A program made the position numbers and the translations under genes. From Asticcacaulis sp. UBA2476 (GTDB lineage: Bacteria > Pseudomonadota > Alphaproteobacteria > Caulobacterales > Caulobacteraceae), in the NCBI GenBank assembly GCA_002342035.1, contig DDPE01000084.1:1-25734 (forward strand): a stretch of DNA of 25,734 nucleotides, given 5' to 3'. The notes under the pieces are model-generated. The model was not told the origin of the DNA. It searched no databases and saw only the letters and a list, made by a program, of their open reading frames with translations. Of the stretch, positions 14,542 to 22,494 are shown one piece after another; position 1 is the stretch's first letter; each line of letters begins with the position of its first letter.

Positions 14542-17500
14542 ATGTTCGACTGGCAAAACCGTACCGTGATCACGGGGGCTGCGGCGGTACTTATCTCCGG
14601 GTTTTGCGTCGGGTTCCTGACCGCGAAGGCCACCGAAGGCGGCGGGCGGGCCAATCGCTCATCGGAAGCCGTGTCGATCAGCGAGACCGTTGGTAATCTC
14701 TACGGTAAGCCGCGCGATAAAAATGCGCCGCGCGCGTCGGACAAAAAACCGGCCGGTTTTGCGGTCTGGAAACAAAGCCTGGATACCTCAGCGTCGTCGC
14801 CACGCGCCTGTATTGAGTTCAGCCGCGATCTTGATCCGTCAAAGCCTTATGGCGACTATGTGTTGGTCTCGCCCGAATTGCCGTCGGCCCCCGCCGTATC
14901 GGTCAAGGGGGCGAACCTCTGTGTTTCAGGGTTTGGCTTTACCGACCGGCGCATTACCCTGCTGAAGGGCCTGCCGGGTAAGGGCAATGATAAGCTTGAG
15001 AAAAACGTCGATCTTGACTTCGCCTTTGGTGAAAAGCCGCCCTATGTCGGCTTTGCCGGTGAGGGCGTCATTTTGCCGCGCGAAGATTCCGACGGGGTGG
15101 CGATTGAAACGCTCAACGTCACGTCGCTTAACTTTGAGGTTTGGCGGGTCGCGGACCGCAATTTGGTCCGGCAAAATATCTCCGCCCCCGATCCGCTGTC
15201 TGAGGGCGATTATGATTATGAGTGGGGCGAAGACAGCCCCAATGAAAACGGGGCTAAGGTCTGGTCGGGTAAGGTCGCGGTGCGCGCCGGTAATGGTGAG
15301 CGGATTACGACCGTCTTTCCGTTAGGGGCGGTGCTTAAAAATCTGAAACCGGGTGCCTATGTCATCAAGGTGCGCGATGCGTCGGGCGGGCGCGATAAGG
15401 CCGAAAATGATCAGCCGGCTCAGGCCCGGCGCTGGATTCTCTATACCGACATGGCGCTGATGACCTATTCCGGTAATCCGGCCTCTGGGGCGGGTCTGGA
15501 TGTGGTGGTGCGCTCGCTAAAATCCGCCAAGCCCTTAAGCGGCGTGCGGGTGGCCCTCGTCGCCCGCAATGGTGAGGATCTGGCCGAAGGGCGCTCCGGC
15601 ACCGATGGCCGCGTGCGCTTCAATCCGGCGCTTCTTAAGGGCGAAGGCGCGCTGACGCCCAAGATGGTCATGGCCTATGGCCCCGCCGAAGATTTCACCG
15701 CGCTTGATCTTGACCGGGCGCCGGTCGATCTGTCGGCCAAGGGCGTCGGGGGGCGGCAGGATGAGGCGGTCACCGCCGGTCGTGCCGGTGCGGGTATGGT
15801 TGACGGCTACCTCTATACCGATCGCGGTATCTATCGTCCGGGTGAAATGGTGCATGTGGTGGCCCTCGTGCGCGATCCGCAAGGTAAGGCGATTAAGGAC
15901 CGTAAGGGCGCGCTGGTCGTCACCCGTCCGTCCGGGGTTGAGGCCTTCCGGGTGAAATTCGATAAGTCCGAAAACGGCTATGTCGCCGCCGATATTGCTC
16001 TGCCCAAATCGTCGCCGCGCGGTCAGTGGCAGGCCCGGCTTGAGGTCGAAGGCCTTGAAGGGGCTGCGGGTTCTGCCGCCTTTGCGGTTGAGGATTTCGC
16101 CCCTCAGCGTCTCGGGGTCGATATTGCGGCGGACGCCGATAAGCCCCTGACCCGGCCGGATGAGGCCCGCGCGGTGCGGGTCAATGCGCGCTTTCTTTAT
16201 GGGGCGACAGGCTCCGGCCTGACGGTCGGCGGGGAGGCGCGGGTGCGCGCCGATACCAACCCGTTCCCGGCCTTTAAAGACTATCGCTTCGGCAATGAGC
16301 AAAACCCGTTTGAGGAAAAATATGTCAATCTGCCGGAAACCGTCACCGATGGGCAGGGGCAGGCGACCTTCCCGCTGGAGGCCAGTGTGGCAGGCGATAC
16401 GGATCAGCCGCTATCTGTGCTGTTGACCTCATCGGTGTTTGAACCGGGCGGGCGTCCGGTTAAGGAATCGGCGACGCTCCGCATACGGACAAAGCCGCTC
16501 TATCTGGGGGTTAAGGTCGACGCTCAGGACACCAAGGGTAACGCTGCGCCGCGTCTGGGATTCAATATCATCGGCTTGAATGCGCAGGGACAAAAGATTG
16601 CGGCCTCTGGCGTCAAGGTCCGGCTGGTCTCTGAGAACTGGAACTACGACTGGTATCAGCAGGACGGTCGTTGGGCGTGGCGGCGCACCGCCCGCGATGT
16701 GGTCGTGTCGGAAACCAGCTATGATCTCAACGCGGGTACCGGCCTGAATTTTGCCCGCAATCTCGACTGGGGCGACTACCGCCTTGAGATCGAACATCCT
16801 CAAACGGGGGCGCGCACCGTCGTGCGGTTTGCGTCTGGCTGGGGCAATCCGGCCAAATCCGCCGATGCGCCCGATTTCGTGCGCCTGTCGGCGGGCACCA
16901 AGGCCTATGTGCAGGGCGACACCATCACCCTGACCTTTAAGCCGCCCTATGAAGGCGAAGCGCAGATTGCGGTCGCTTCTGACCGTCTGATCGACATGAA
17001 GCATGTCCGGGTGGGTGAGGACGGCACCACCCTGCGCCTGAAATCCGACGCCAGTTGGGGCGGCGGGGTCTATATCATGGTCTCGGTCATGCAACCGCGT
17101 GATCCGGTGACCTCGCCCAAGCCGCGCCGGGCGATGGGCCTGATCTATGTGCCGCTTGATCCCAAATCGCGCAAACTGACGGTCGCCGTCGATGCCCCGA
17201 AAGGCACGCCGCAAAAGCCGGTCATCGATAAGATGGGCGACGCTTGGCTTGAGGTGCCGGTTAAGGTCTCAGGCGCTAAGCTGGGTGAACGGGCGCGTCT
17301 GTCGCTGGCGGTGGTCGATCAGGGCATCCTCAACCTGACCAAGTTCAAGGCCCCCGATCCGATAAGCTGGTACTTCGGCAAACGCGCGCTGGGGGTCGAT
17401 TACCGCGATGACTATGGCCGGCTGCTTGATCCCAATCTGGGGGCGCCGGCAGAGCTTAACTATGGCGGCGATCAGATCGGCGGCGAAGGTCTGACCGTCA

Positions 17501-19545
17501 CCCCGATCAAGACCGTGGCCCTGTGGTCGGGTGTGGTGGAAACCGGCTTTGACGGTAAGGCGGTGGTGCGCCTCAAGGTGCCGAAATTCAACGGTGAGCT
17601 TAAGGTCATGGCCGTCGCCTGGACCGATGAGGCGGTGGGCTCATCACAGGAGACGATCACCGTGCGTGAACCGGTGGTGGCGGAACTGGCCCTGCCGAGA
17701 TTCTTAGCCCCCGGCGATAAGGCGTTTGCCACGCTGGAGCTTAACAATGTCGATGGTAAGACGGGCCTTTATGAAGCGGTGGTAACCGGCCTTAAGGGGT
17801 TGTTCGTTCAATTCAAAAAAGCCTTTAACCTCGCCACCGGCCAGCGGGTTCAGGAAGCGATTGAAATCAACGCGCCGCAGCGGGCCGGGATTTCGGCGGT
17901 CAATCTGTCTCTTAAGGCCGATGGCTACAGCTTCAATGAGGACTACAATCTGCAAACCCGCAACGGCTGGGGCACGCGCACGCAGGTCTTTACCGAACAG
18001 CAGGGCGTGAACCAGACCTATGCGCCGTCGCGCGCGCTGCTGGAGGGCTTGCAACCCGGCACGATCAGTATTCAGGTCTCCTATTCGCCGTTTCGTGGCA
18101 TCGATCCGACGCCGCTGGCGGCAGCACTCAACCGTTATCCCTACGGCTGTACCGAGCAGATATCGTCGGCGGCCTATCCGTGGCTTTATGTGTCACCATC
18201 CTTAACGGATACCAAAACTTCGGCGCGGGGCCAGATGATTCTTAAACAGGCGGTGGGCCGGATATTGGATCGTCAGTCGGCGGACGGTGCCTTTGGTTTG
18301 TGGAAAGCCGGTGACGGTGCGGCGGAAGGCTTTGTCGGCGCCTTTGCCACTGACTTTATCCTTGAGGCGCAAAAACAGGGCGTCTATGTGCCGCAAGAGG
18401 CCCTCGATAAGGCCATGAATGCCATGCGTGATATGTCGCGCCCTGATGGGTTCACCAGCGTCAATTACCGACTGAAAGCTTATGACGGCGGCTGGTTTGG
18501 CCTGCAAAAGGATGACATTACGGCCCAGATCAGATCGCGCGCGTCGGCCTATGCGCTCTATGTCATGGCCAAGGGCGGCAACGGCGATCTGGCACGCCTT
18601 CGTTGGTATCACGATGTGCAGTTCAAGTCCGAGCGCTCACCTTTGGCCCGCGCGCAGGTGGCGGCCGCCCTTTCCATGATGGGCGATAAGGCGCGCGCAC
18701 GCTCCGGCTTTAAACAGGCCGTGCAGGCGCTGGGCTACAAAGACCCGCATGACTGGTATCAGTCGCCGCTGCGTGATCTGGCCGGGGTGACGGCGCTGGC
18801 CTATGAGGCGGGGGAAACCGGCATTGCCGCCGATCTGGCCAAACGGTTGGAAACCTCGATGAAGGACCCTGAGCGGCTGAATACGCAGGAGCAGGCGTTT
18901 ATTCTTCGGGCGGTGTCCTATATGCTGAAAGCCGCAGGGCCGATCAAGATCGATGCGCAAGGTGTGGCCACTATCCCGTCGCAAGGGTCGCTGGCGCGTT
19001 ATAATGTCGGCGCGGTGGCGCAGGCGCGGTTCAAAAACACCGGCTCAGGCCCGTTGTGGCGCACGGTGACGGTGACAGGTAATCCGCTGATAGCACCCCC
19101 CGCTGAGAGCAAGGGCTTTACGCTGGAGAAGGCCTATTACACGCTGGACGGGGCACGGATTAATCCGGCGCAACTGACCCAAGGGCAGAAGGTTCTGGTG
19201 GTCATCTCCGGCCGTTCCTCCTATGCCCAGACCCGCCCGATTGTGGTTGATGATGCCCTGCCCGCAGGCTTTGAGATCGAGACGACCCTGACTAATGAGG
19301 ACACCCAAAACGGGCCGTTCCGCTTTGCGGGAGCTTTGTCGGCACTGGACGCTCAGGAAGCGCGCGATGACCGATATGTCGCGGCTCTGGATGTCAGTGC
19401 GGCCAATGGGTTTGCGATGGCCTATATTGCGCGGGCGACCACGCCGGGGGATTTCTATCTGCCGGGTGCCGAGGTGAAGGACCTTTACCGGGCCGATCTT
19501 TATGCCCGTACGGCGGGATCGCGAGTGACCATTGCCGGACGGTGA
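14542..19545 (+). CDS. Bacterial alpha-2-macroglobulin, thioester-containing, membrane-anchored
   Basis: A large periplasmic protease trap of the E. coli YfhM/ECAM kind; these are thought to capture attacking proteases when the outer membrane is breached, while the partner PBP1C mends the wall. The 1667-residue length fits the family. Residues about 9-28 (VITGAAAVLISGFCVGFLTA) form a signal-anchor. Macroglobulin domains follow, with YTDRGIYRPGEMV at about 425-437. The conserved A2M segment ALWSGVVETGFDGKA (about 993-1007) comes next. The thioester motif YGCTEQ (Cys1203, Gln1206) sits at the start of the alpha-helical thioester domain, then the C-terminal receptor-like domain. The cysteine at 22 is preceded by SGF, which is not a lipobox, so a transmembrane anchor is more likely than a lipid. 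pbpC follows 132 bases downstream. Confidence 0.96.
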   Translation: MFDWQNRTVITGAAAVLISGFCVGFLTAKATEGGGRANRSSEAVSISETVGNLYGKPRDKNAPRASDKKPAGFAVWKQSLDTSASSPRACIEFSRDLDPSKPYGDYVLVSPELPSAPAVSVKGANLCVSGFGFTDRRITLLKGLPGKGNDKLEKNVDLDFAFGEKPPYVGFAGEGVILPREDSDGVAIETLNVTSLNFEVWRVADRNLVRQNISAPDPLSEGDYDYEWGEDSPNENGAKVWSGKVAVRAGNGERITTVFPLGAVLKNLKPGAYVIKVRDASGGRDKAENDQPAQARRWILYTDMALMTYSGNPASGAGLDVVVRSLKSAKPLSGVRVALVARNGEDLAEGRSGTDGRVRFNPALLKGEGALTPKMVMAYGPAEDFTALDLDRAPVDLSAKGVGGRQDEAVTAGRAGAGMVDGYLYTDRGIYRPGEMVHVVALVRDPQGKAIKDRKGALVVTRPSGVEAFRVKFDKSENGYVAADIALPKSSPRGQWQARLEVEGLEGAAGSAAFAVEDFAPQRLGVDIAADADKPLTRPDEARAVRVNARFLYGATGSGLTVGGEARVRADTNPFPAFKDYRFGNEQNPFEEKYVNLPETVTDGQGQATFPLEASVAGDTDQPLSVLLTSSVFEPGGRPVKESATLRIRTKPLYLGVKVDAQDTKGNAAPRLGFNIIGLNAQGQKIAASGVKVRLVSENWNYDWYQQDGRWAWRRTARDVVVSETSYDLNAGTGLNFARNLDWGDYRLEIEHPQTGARTVVRFASGWGNPAKSADAPDFVRLSAGTKAYVQGDTITLTFKPPYEGEAQIAVASDRLIDMKHVRVGEDGTTLRLKSDASWGGGVYIMVSVMQPRDPVTSPKPRRAMGLIYVPLDPKSRKLTVAVDAPKGTPQKPVIDKMGDAWLEVPVKVSGAKLGERARLSLAVVDQGILNLTKFKAPDPISWYFGKRALGVDYRDDYGRLLDPNLGAPAELNYGGDQIGGEGLTVTPIKTVALWSGVVETGFDGKAVVRLKVPKFNGELKVMAVAWTDEAVGSSQETITVREPVVAELALPRFLAPGDKAFATLELNNVDGKTGLYEAVVTGLKGLFVQFKKAFNLATGQRVQEAIEINAPQRAGISAVNLSLKADGYSFNEDYNLQTRNGWGTRTQVFTEQQGVNQTYAPSRALLEGLQPGTISIQVSYSPFRGIDPTPLAAALNRYPYGCTEQISSAAYPWLYVSPSLTDTKTSARGQMILKQAVGRILDRQSADGAFGLWKAGDGAAEGFVGAFATDFILEAQKQGVYVPQEALDKAMNAMRDMSRPDGFTSVNYRLKAYDGGWFGLQKDDITAQIRSRASAYALYVMAKGGNGDLARLRWYHDVQFKSERSPLARAQVAAALSMMGDKARARSGFKQAVQALGYKDPHDWYQSPLRDLAGVTALAYEAGETGIAADLAKRLETSMKDPERLNTQEQAFILRAVSYMLKAAGPIKIDAQGVATIPSQGSLARYNVGAVAQARFKNTGSGPLWRTVTVTGNPLIAPPAESKGFTLEKAYYTLDGARINPAQLTQGQKVLVVISGRSSYAQTRPIVVDDALPAGFEIETTLTNEDTQNGPFRFAGALSALDAQEARDDRYVAALDVSAANGFAMAYIARATTPGDFYLPGAEVKDLYRADLYARTAGSRVTIAGR

Positions 19546-19554
19546 TTTCCTTAG

Positions 19555-19610
19555 AACCTCCCCTGTTGCAGGGGAGGAGGGAGGCCCGTTTGCGGGCCGG
19601 AAGGTGGGGT
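19555..19610. repeat. Double-hairpin intergenic repeat, copy B
   Basis: A 56-base element nine bases after the macroglobulin stop. Hairpin one is CCTCCCCTG/CAGGGGAGG (19557-19565 with 19569-19577, nine perfect pairs); hairpin two is GGCCCG/CGGGCC (19583-19588 with 19593-19598). It then ends GGAAGGTGGGGT. It matches copy A after yraN at 48 of 56 positions. This pattern resembles REP-type palindromic repeats that are mobilised in trans and scattered between genes. Confidence 0.82.
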
Positions 19611-19632
19611 AATGCGTCTGTTTGCCCCCTCC

Positions 19633-19674
19633 GTCGCCGGTAAACGGCGACACCTCCCCCGTAAACAGGGGAGG
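19633..19674. repeat. Double-hairpin repeat, diverged inverted copy C, at the pbpC start
   Basis: Hairpin GTCGCCG/CGGCGAC (19633-19639 with 19645-19651) and hairpin CCTCCCC/GGGGAGG (19653-19659 with 19668-19674). Read on the minus strand the order and spacing follow copy B, beginning with the same CCTCCCCTGTT, so this is a related element in opposite orientation. Its last arm GGGGAGG is also the ribosome binding site of pbpC, three bases before the ATG at 19678. Confidence 0.7.
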
Positions 19675-19677
19675 CGG

Positions 19678-21732
19678 ATGTCGATCCTCCTCAAATCCCT
19701 GATCGTGTTCCTCACGGTTCAGGTGGCTATTGTCGCGCTCAATTTCGCCCTTCCGCCGGATATGTCCAAGGCCCAAAAAGCCTCGGCGGTGGCGCTGGAT
19801 CGGAACGGTGTGTGGTTGCGGGCCTTACCCGTTGATGACGGGCGCTGGCGCATTCGGGCCGATCTTCAGCGTACGGACAAAAGCTTTGTGCGCCATTTGC
19901 TGAAGGTCGAGGATGAGCGGTTCTATCTCCATCACGGGGTCGATCCGATAGCCCTTCTGCGGGCCTTTTCATCCAATATGCAGGCCGGATCGGTAGTGTC
20001 GGGGGGATCGACCGTCACCATGCAGACCGCGCGGCTGTTGTCGCCCAAGGACCGCACCTATTTGTCCAAACTGATCGAAGTGTTGCGGGCGGTGCAGCTT
20101 GAGGCACGCTACACCAAACGCGAAATCCTGTCGATCTATCTGACGCTGGCCCCTTACGGTGGTAATCTTGAGGGGGTGCGGGCCGCGTCTTTGTCGTACT
20201 TCGGCCATGAACCGGAAAGCCTGACCCTCGGTGAGCAGGCCCTGCTGATTGCCCTGCCCCAAGCCCCGGAAGCGCGCCGTCCCGACCGCAACCCAAAGGT
20301 CGCGCTAAACGCCCGCAATGAGGTTTTGCTGCGCCTGCAAGACAAGGGCGCGATCTCGCCAGCGGTTACGCAAGAGGCGATGGAGGAACCACTGGTGACG
20401 CGCAGGGCGGCTTTTCCGGCTCTGGCCTGGCATGTGGCGGGGCGTTTGGCACGGCAGGTCAGGGGCTTAGAGGCGACCGTCATCACCACCATTGATGCCC
20501 CGTTGCAGGCGCGGCTGGAGGCCTTGGCACGGCACACAGCGGCAGCCCAAGGCCTGAACAGTTCGGTCGCCATCATGGTCATCGATATCAAAACCCGCGC
20601 GGTCAGGGCCAGTGTCGGCTCTGGTGGCTTGGACCGCGCAGGCGGTTGGATTGATATGATGCAGCGGGTCAGATCGCCGGGCTCAAGCCTGAAACCCTTC
20701 ATCTATGGCATCGGCTTTGAAGACGGCGTGATCGCCCCCGAAACCCGCCTGATGGACGTGCCGACGCGCTTTGGCGACTATCAACCGGAAAACTTCGACC
20801 GGGTATTCCACGGTGAGGTGTCGGCCAAAGACGCGCTGGTCAATTCGTTGAATGTCCCGGCAGTAGCGGTGCTGAACCGCATCGGGGCCGAAGGGTTTTC
20901 CTCAAGGCTGGAAGGGGCGGGCATCCACCTCATCCGGCCCAAGGCGGGGTTGAAGGATGCCGGTTTGGCGCTGGCCCTGGGCGGGGCAGGGATTAAACTG
21001 TCTGATCTGGCGTCGCTTTACGCGGCCTTGGGGGACAATGGCGTGGTCAAGCCGCTGGCCTGGACGGAAACTGAAGCGAGGTTGAGGCCTTATCAGCCCG
21101 GGCCGCGCCTGATGACGGCGGATGCGGCACAAAAAACATTAGCGATTCTGCGCGAGACACCCGCCCCTGCGGGACGATTGCCAGGGGCGCTGATGAAATC
21201 AGCCAACCGTCCGGCCTATAAGACCGGCACGTCCTATGGCTATCGCGATGCGCTAGCGGTCGGTGTGGCGGGTGGACATGCCATACTGGTCTGGACGGGG
21301 CGACCGGATGGCGGGGCGCGGGCCGACATGACCGGACGCGATGCGGCGGCACCCCTGCTGTTCGATGTGGTCGATCAGTTGCAGGCCCCGGCGCAGTTGC
21401 CAAATGTACTGACGCCTGATCGCCCGCCGGAAGCCTTGAAAGAAATGAAAACCGTAAGTGCCGGGCCGGTAATCATGTTTCCGCCCGATGGATCAACGGT
21501 GTTTGTCGAGGTGCGTACGCGGACTGGGGGCGGCGATTTTACGCTCAAACGCGGCCTGAAATTGTCGGCGCGGGGCAAGGGTTTGCAATGGTATGTTAAT
21601 GGCGAGGCCCTGCCCAAGGCCGATGGTGCGCCCTTGTGGTATCCGGCGCAGGAAGGATTCTATGATGTGGCAGTGGTCGATGAAGACGACCGCGCCCGCC
21701 ATGTCAAGGTGCGGGTCAAGGCGGTGGATTAA
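19678..21732 (+). CDS. pbpC: Penicillin-binding protein 1C (bifunctional glycosyltransferase/transpeptidase)
   Basis: A class A PBP that polymerises and cross-links peptidoglycan, anchored in the inner membrane by residues about 5-23. The GT51 domain shows KVEDERFYLHHGVDP (catalytic Glu78), GGSTVTMQTARLL and KREILSIYLTLAPYGGNLEG. The transpeptidase domain shows SSLK (Ser336, Lys339), SLN in LVNSLNVPAV and KTGTSYG (515-521). A C-terminal PBP_C domain ends the protein (LQWYVNGEALPKADGAPLWY). I place the start at ATG 19678 (684 residues). An in-frame ATG at 19612 would add 22 residues translated from repeat copy C, with no resemblance to PBPs. It is the standard partner of the macroglobulin gene upstream. 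Confidence 0.96.
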   Translation: MSILLKSLIVFLTVQVAIVALNFALPPDMSKAQKASAVALDRNGVWLRALPVDDGRWRIRADLQRTDKSFVRHLLKVEDERFYLHHGVDPIALLRAFSSNMQAGSVVSGGSTVTMQTARLLSPKDRTYLSKLIEVLRAVQLEARYTKREILSIYLTLAPYGGNLEGVRAASLSYFGHEPESLTLGEQALLIALPQAPEARRPDRNPKVALNARNEVLLRLQDKGAISPAVTQEAMEEPLVTRRAAFPALAWHVAGRLARQVRGLEATVITTIDAPLQARLEALARHTAAAQGLNSSVAIMVIDIKTRAVRASVGSGGLDRAGGWIDMMQRVRSPGSSLKPFIYGIGFEDGVIAPETRLMDVPTRFGDYQPENFDRVFHGEVSAKDALVNSLNVPAVAVLNRIGAEGFSSRLEGAGIHLIRPKAGLKDAGLALALGGAGIKLSDLASLYAALGDNGVVKPLAWTETEARLRPYQPGPRLMTADAAQKTLAILRETPAPAGRLPGALMKSANRPAYKTGTSYGYRDALAVGVAGGHAILVWTGRPDGGARADMTGRDAAAPLLFDVVDQLQAPAQLPNVLTPDRPPEALKEMKTVSAGPVIMFPPDGSTVFVEVRTRTGGGDFTLKRGLKLSARGKGLQWYVNGEALPKADGAPLWYPAQEGFYDVAVVDEDDRARHVKVRVKAVD

Positions 21733-21735
21733 GGG

Positions 21736-21791
21736 CCCCTCACCCCAGCCGGCACGGGCCGCCCCGCTCTCCCCGCAGGCGGGGCGAGGGG
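21736..21791. repeat. GC-rich palindromic element after pbpC
   Basis: CCCCTCACCCC (21736-21746) pairs with GGGGCGAGGGG (21781-21791) with one mismatch in eleven. Inside is CCCCGC-AG-GCGGGG (21771-21784). It begins three bases after the pbpC stop. Its sequence differs from copies A to C, so it looks like a second intergenic repeat family or a structured mRNA end. Confidence 0.6.
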
Positions 21792-21870
21792 GATGCTCCC
21801 GATTAGATATTGGGTATGACCTGACATTTTTGGGATAGGCGCCAAATTGCGGGTACGTCAAGTTACGGGT

Positions 21871-21902
21871 CAAGGGGGCTTGCCCCCTTGGTCTTTGTTT
21901 TT
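21871..21902 (+). terminator. Intrinsic terminator of pbpC
   Basis: CAAGGGGGC (21871-21879), two-base centre TT, GCCCCCTTG (21882-21890), then GTCTTTGTTTTTTG. A strong GC hairpin and a T-rich run on the plus strand, ending just before the smr stop codon on the other strand. The minus-strand side has no U-run, so it mainly serves pbpC. Confidence 0.8.
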
Positions 21903-21906
21903 TGCG

Positions 21907-22494
21907 CTAACGCTGACGCTTCTTGAGCGCCACATATAACGCCCCTGAGCCGCCGTGGCGGGCATGGGCCTGTGAGATACCGGCGACCATGTACGACATT
22001 GCCGGATCAGCCAGCCACTCTGGCGCGTTGCGTTTGAGGATGCCGTTTTCCGCCATGCCCTTACCGGTAATAACCAGAATGGCGCGATAGTCATTGGCGT
22101 AGGCCTGCTGCACGAAAGCTTTTAGCCGGGCCTCGGCGGCGATCTGGTTGAGGCCATGCAGGTCAAGGCGGGCTTCGATCGGGTCGCGTTCGCGGGTGAT
22201 GCGGCGTTTGCGCTTCGGCTCAATCGGATCGGGTTCAAACGATGTCGCCCGCACCAGCCGATAGCCGCCATCAGGTTTAATGGCATCACCGATTTTAAAC
22301 GGGGTCAGAGGCTCGGCTTTCCGCAGCGGTTTAGCGACCATATCCGGCATGTCGCGAACCTTAACCACTTCGGGCTCAGTAGGTTTAACAGGGGCTATTT
22401 TGCGGGAGATTTTGCGCGAAATGTAGGGCCGCACGGTTGCGGTCACTAGGGCCCAAAGCTTTTGATCTTCGCTTTTTGAGCCCTTCGCCACCAC
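21907..22494 (-). CDS. Smr (MutS2 C-terminal-like) domain protein
   Basis: A 195-residue protein whose C-terminal half is a Smr domain: LDLHGLNQIAAEARLKAFV (110-128), ILVITGKGM (139-147) and HARHGGSGALYVALKK (178-192). These are the three classic motifs LDxHG, TGKG and HGGxGA. Smr domains bind or nick nucleic acids; stand-alone bacterial ones include ribosome-collision RNA endonucleases, but which role applies here is unknown. The N-terminal half is basic and proline-rich, with KLWALVTATVRPY typical of alphaproteobacterial members. The start is GTG at 22494, sharing one base with the rimK-fusion stop, or the next GTG at 22491, which has better spacing to AAGGGA. The two genes are coupled. Confidence 0.92.
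   Translation of the reverse strand: MVAKGSKSEDQKLWALVTATVRPYISRKISRKIAPVKPTEPEVVKVRDMPDMVAKPLRKAEPLTPFKIGDAIKPDGGYRLVRATSFEPDPIEPKRKRRITRERDPIEARLDLHGLNQIAAEARLKAFVQQAYANDYRAILVITGKGMAENGILKRNAPEWLADPAMSYMVAGISQAHARHGGSGALYVALKKRQR

Noticed and set aside
14490..14696. Possible upstream open frame overlapping the macroglobulin start
   Set aside because: No ribosome site of note and an arginine-rich product typical of an out-of-frame reading.
15535..17214. Two long open frames (255 and 261 codons) on the minus strand inside the macroglobulin gene
   Set aside because: The plus-strand gene is continuous with conserved motifs throughout; the antisense products are low-complexity and basic, as expected for shadows in GC-rich DNA.
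19612..19677. Upstream ATG that would extend PBP1C by 22 residues
   Set aside because: The extension translates a palindromic repeat, and ATG 19678 has a strong ribosome site and a proper membrane anchor right after it.
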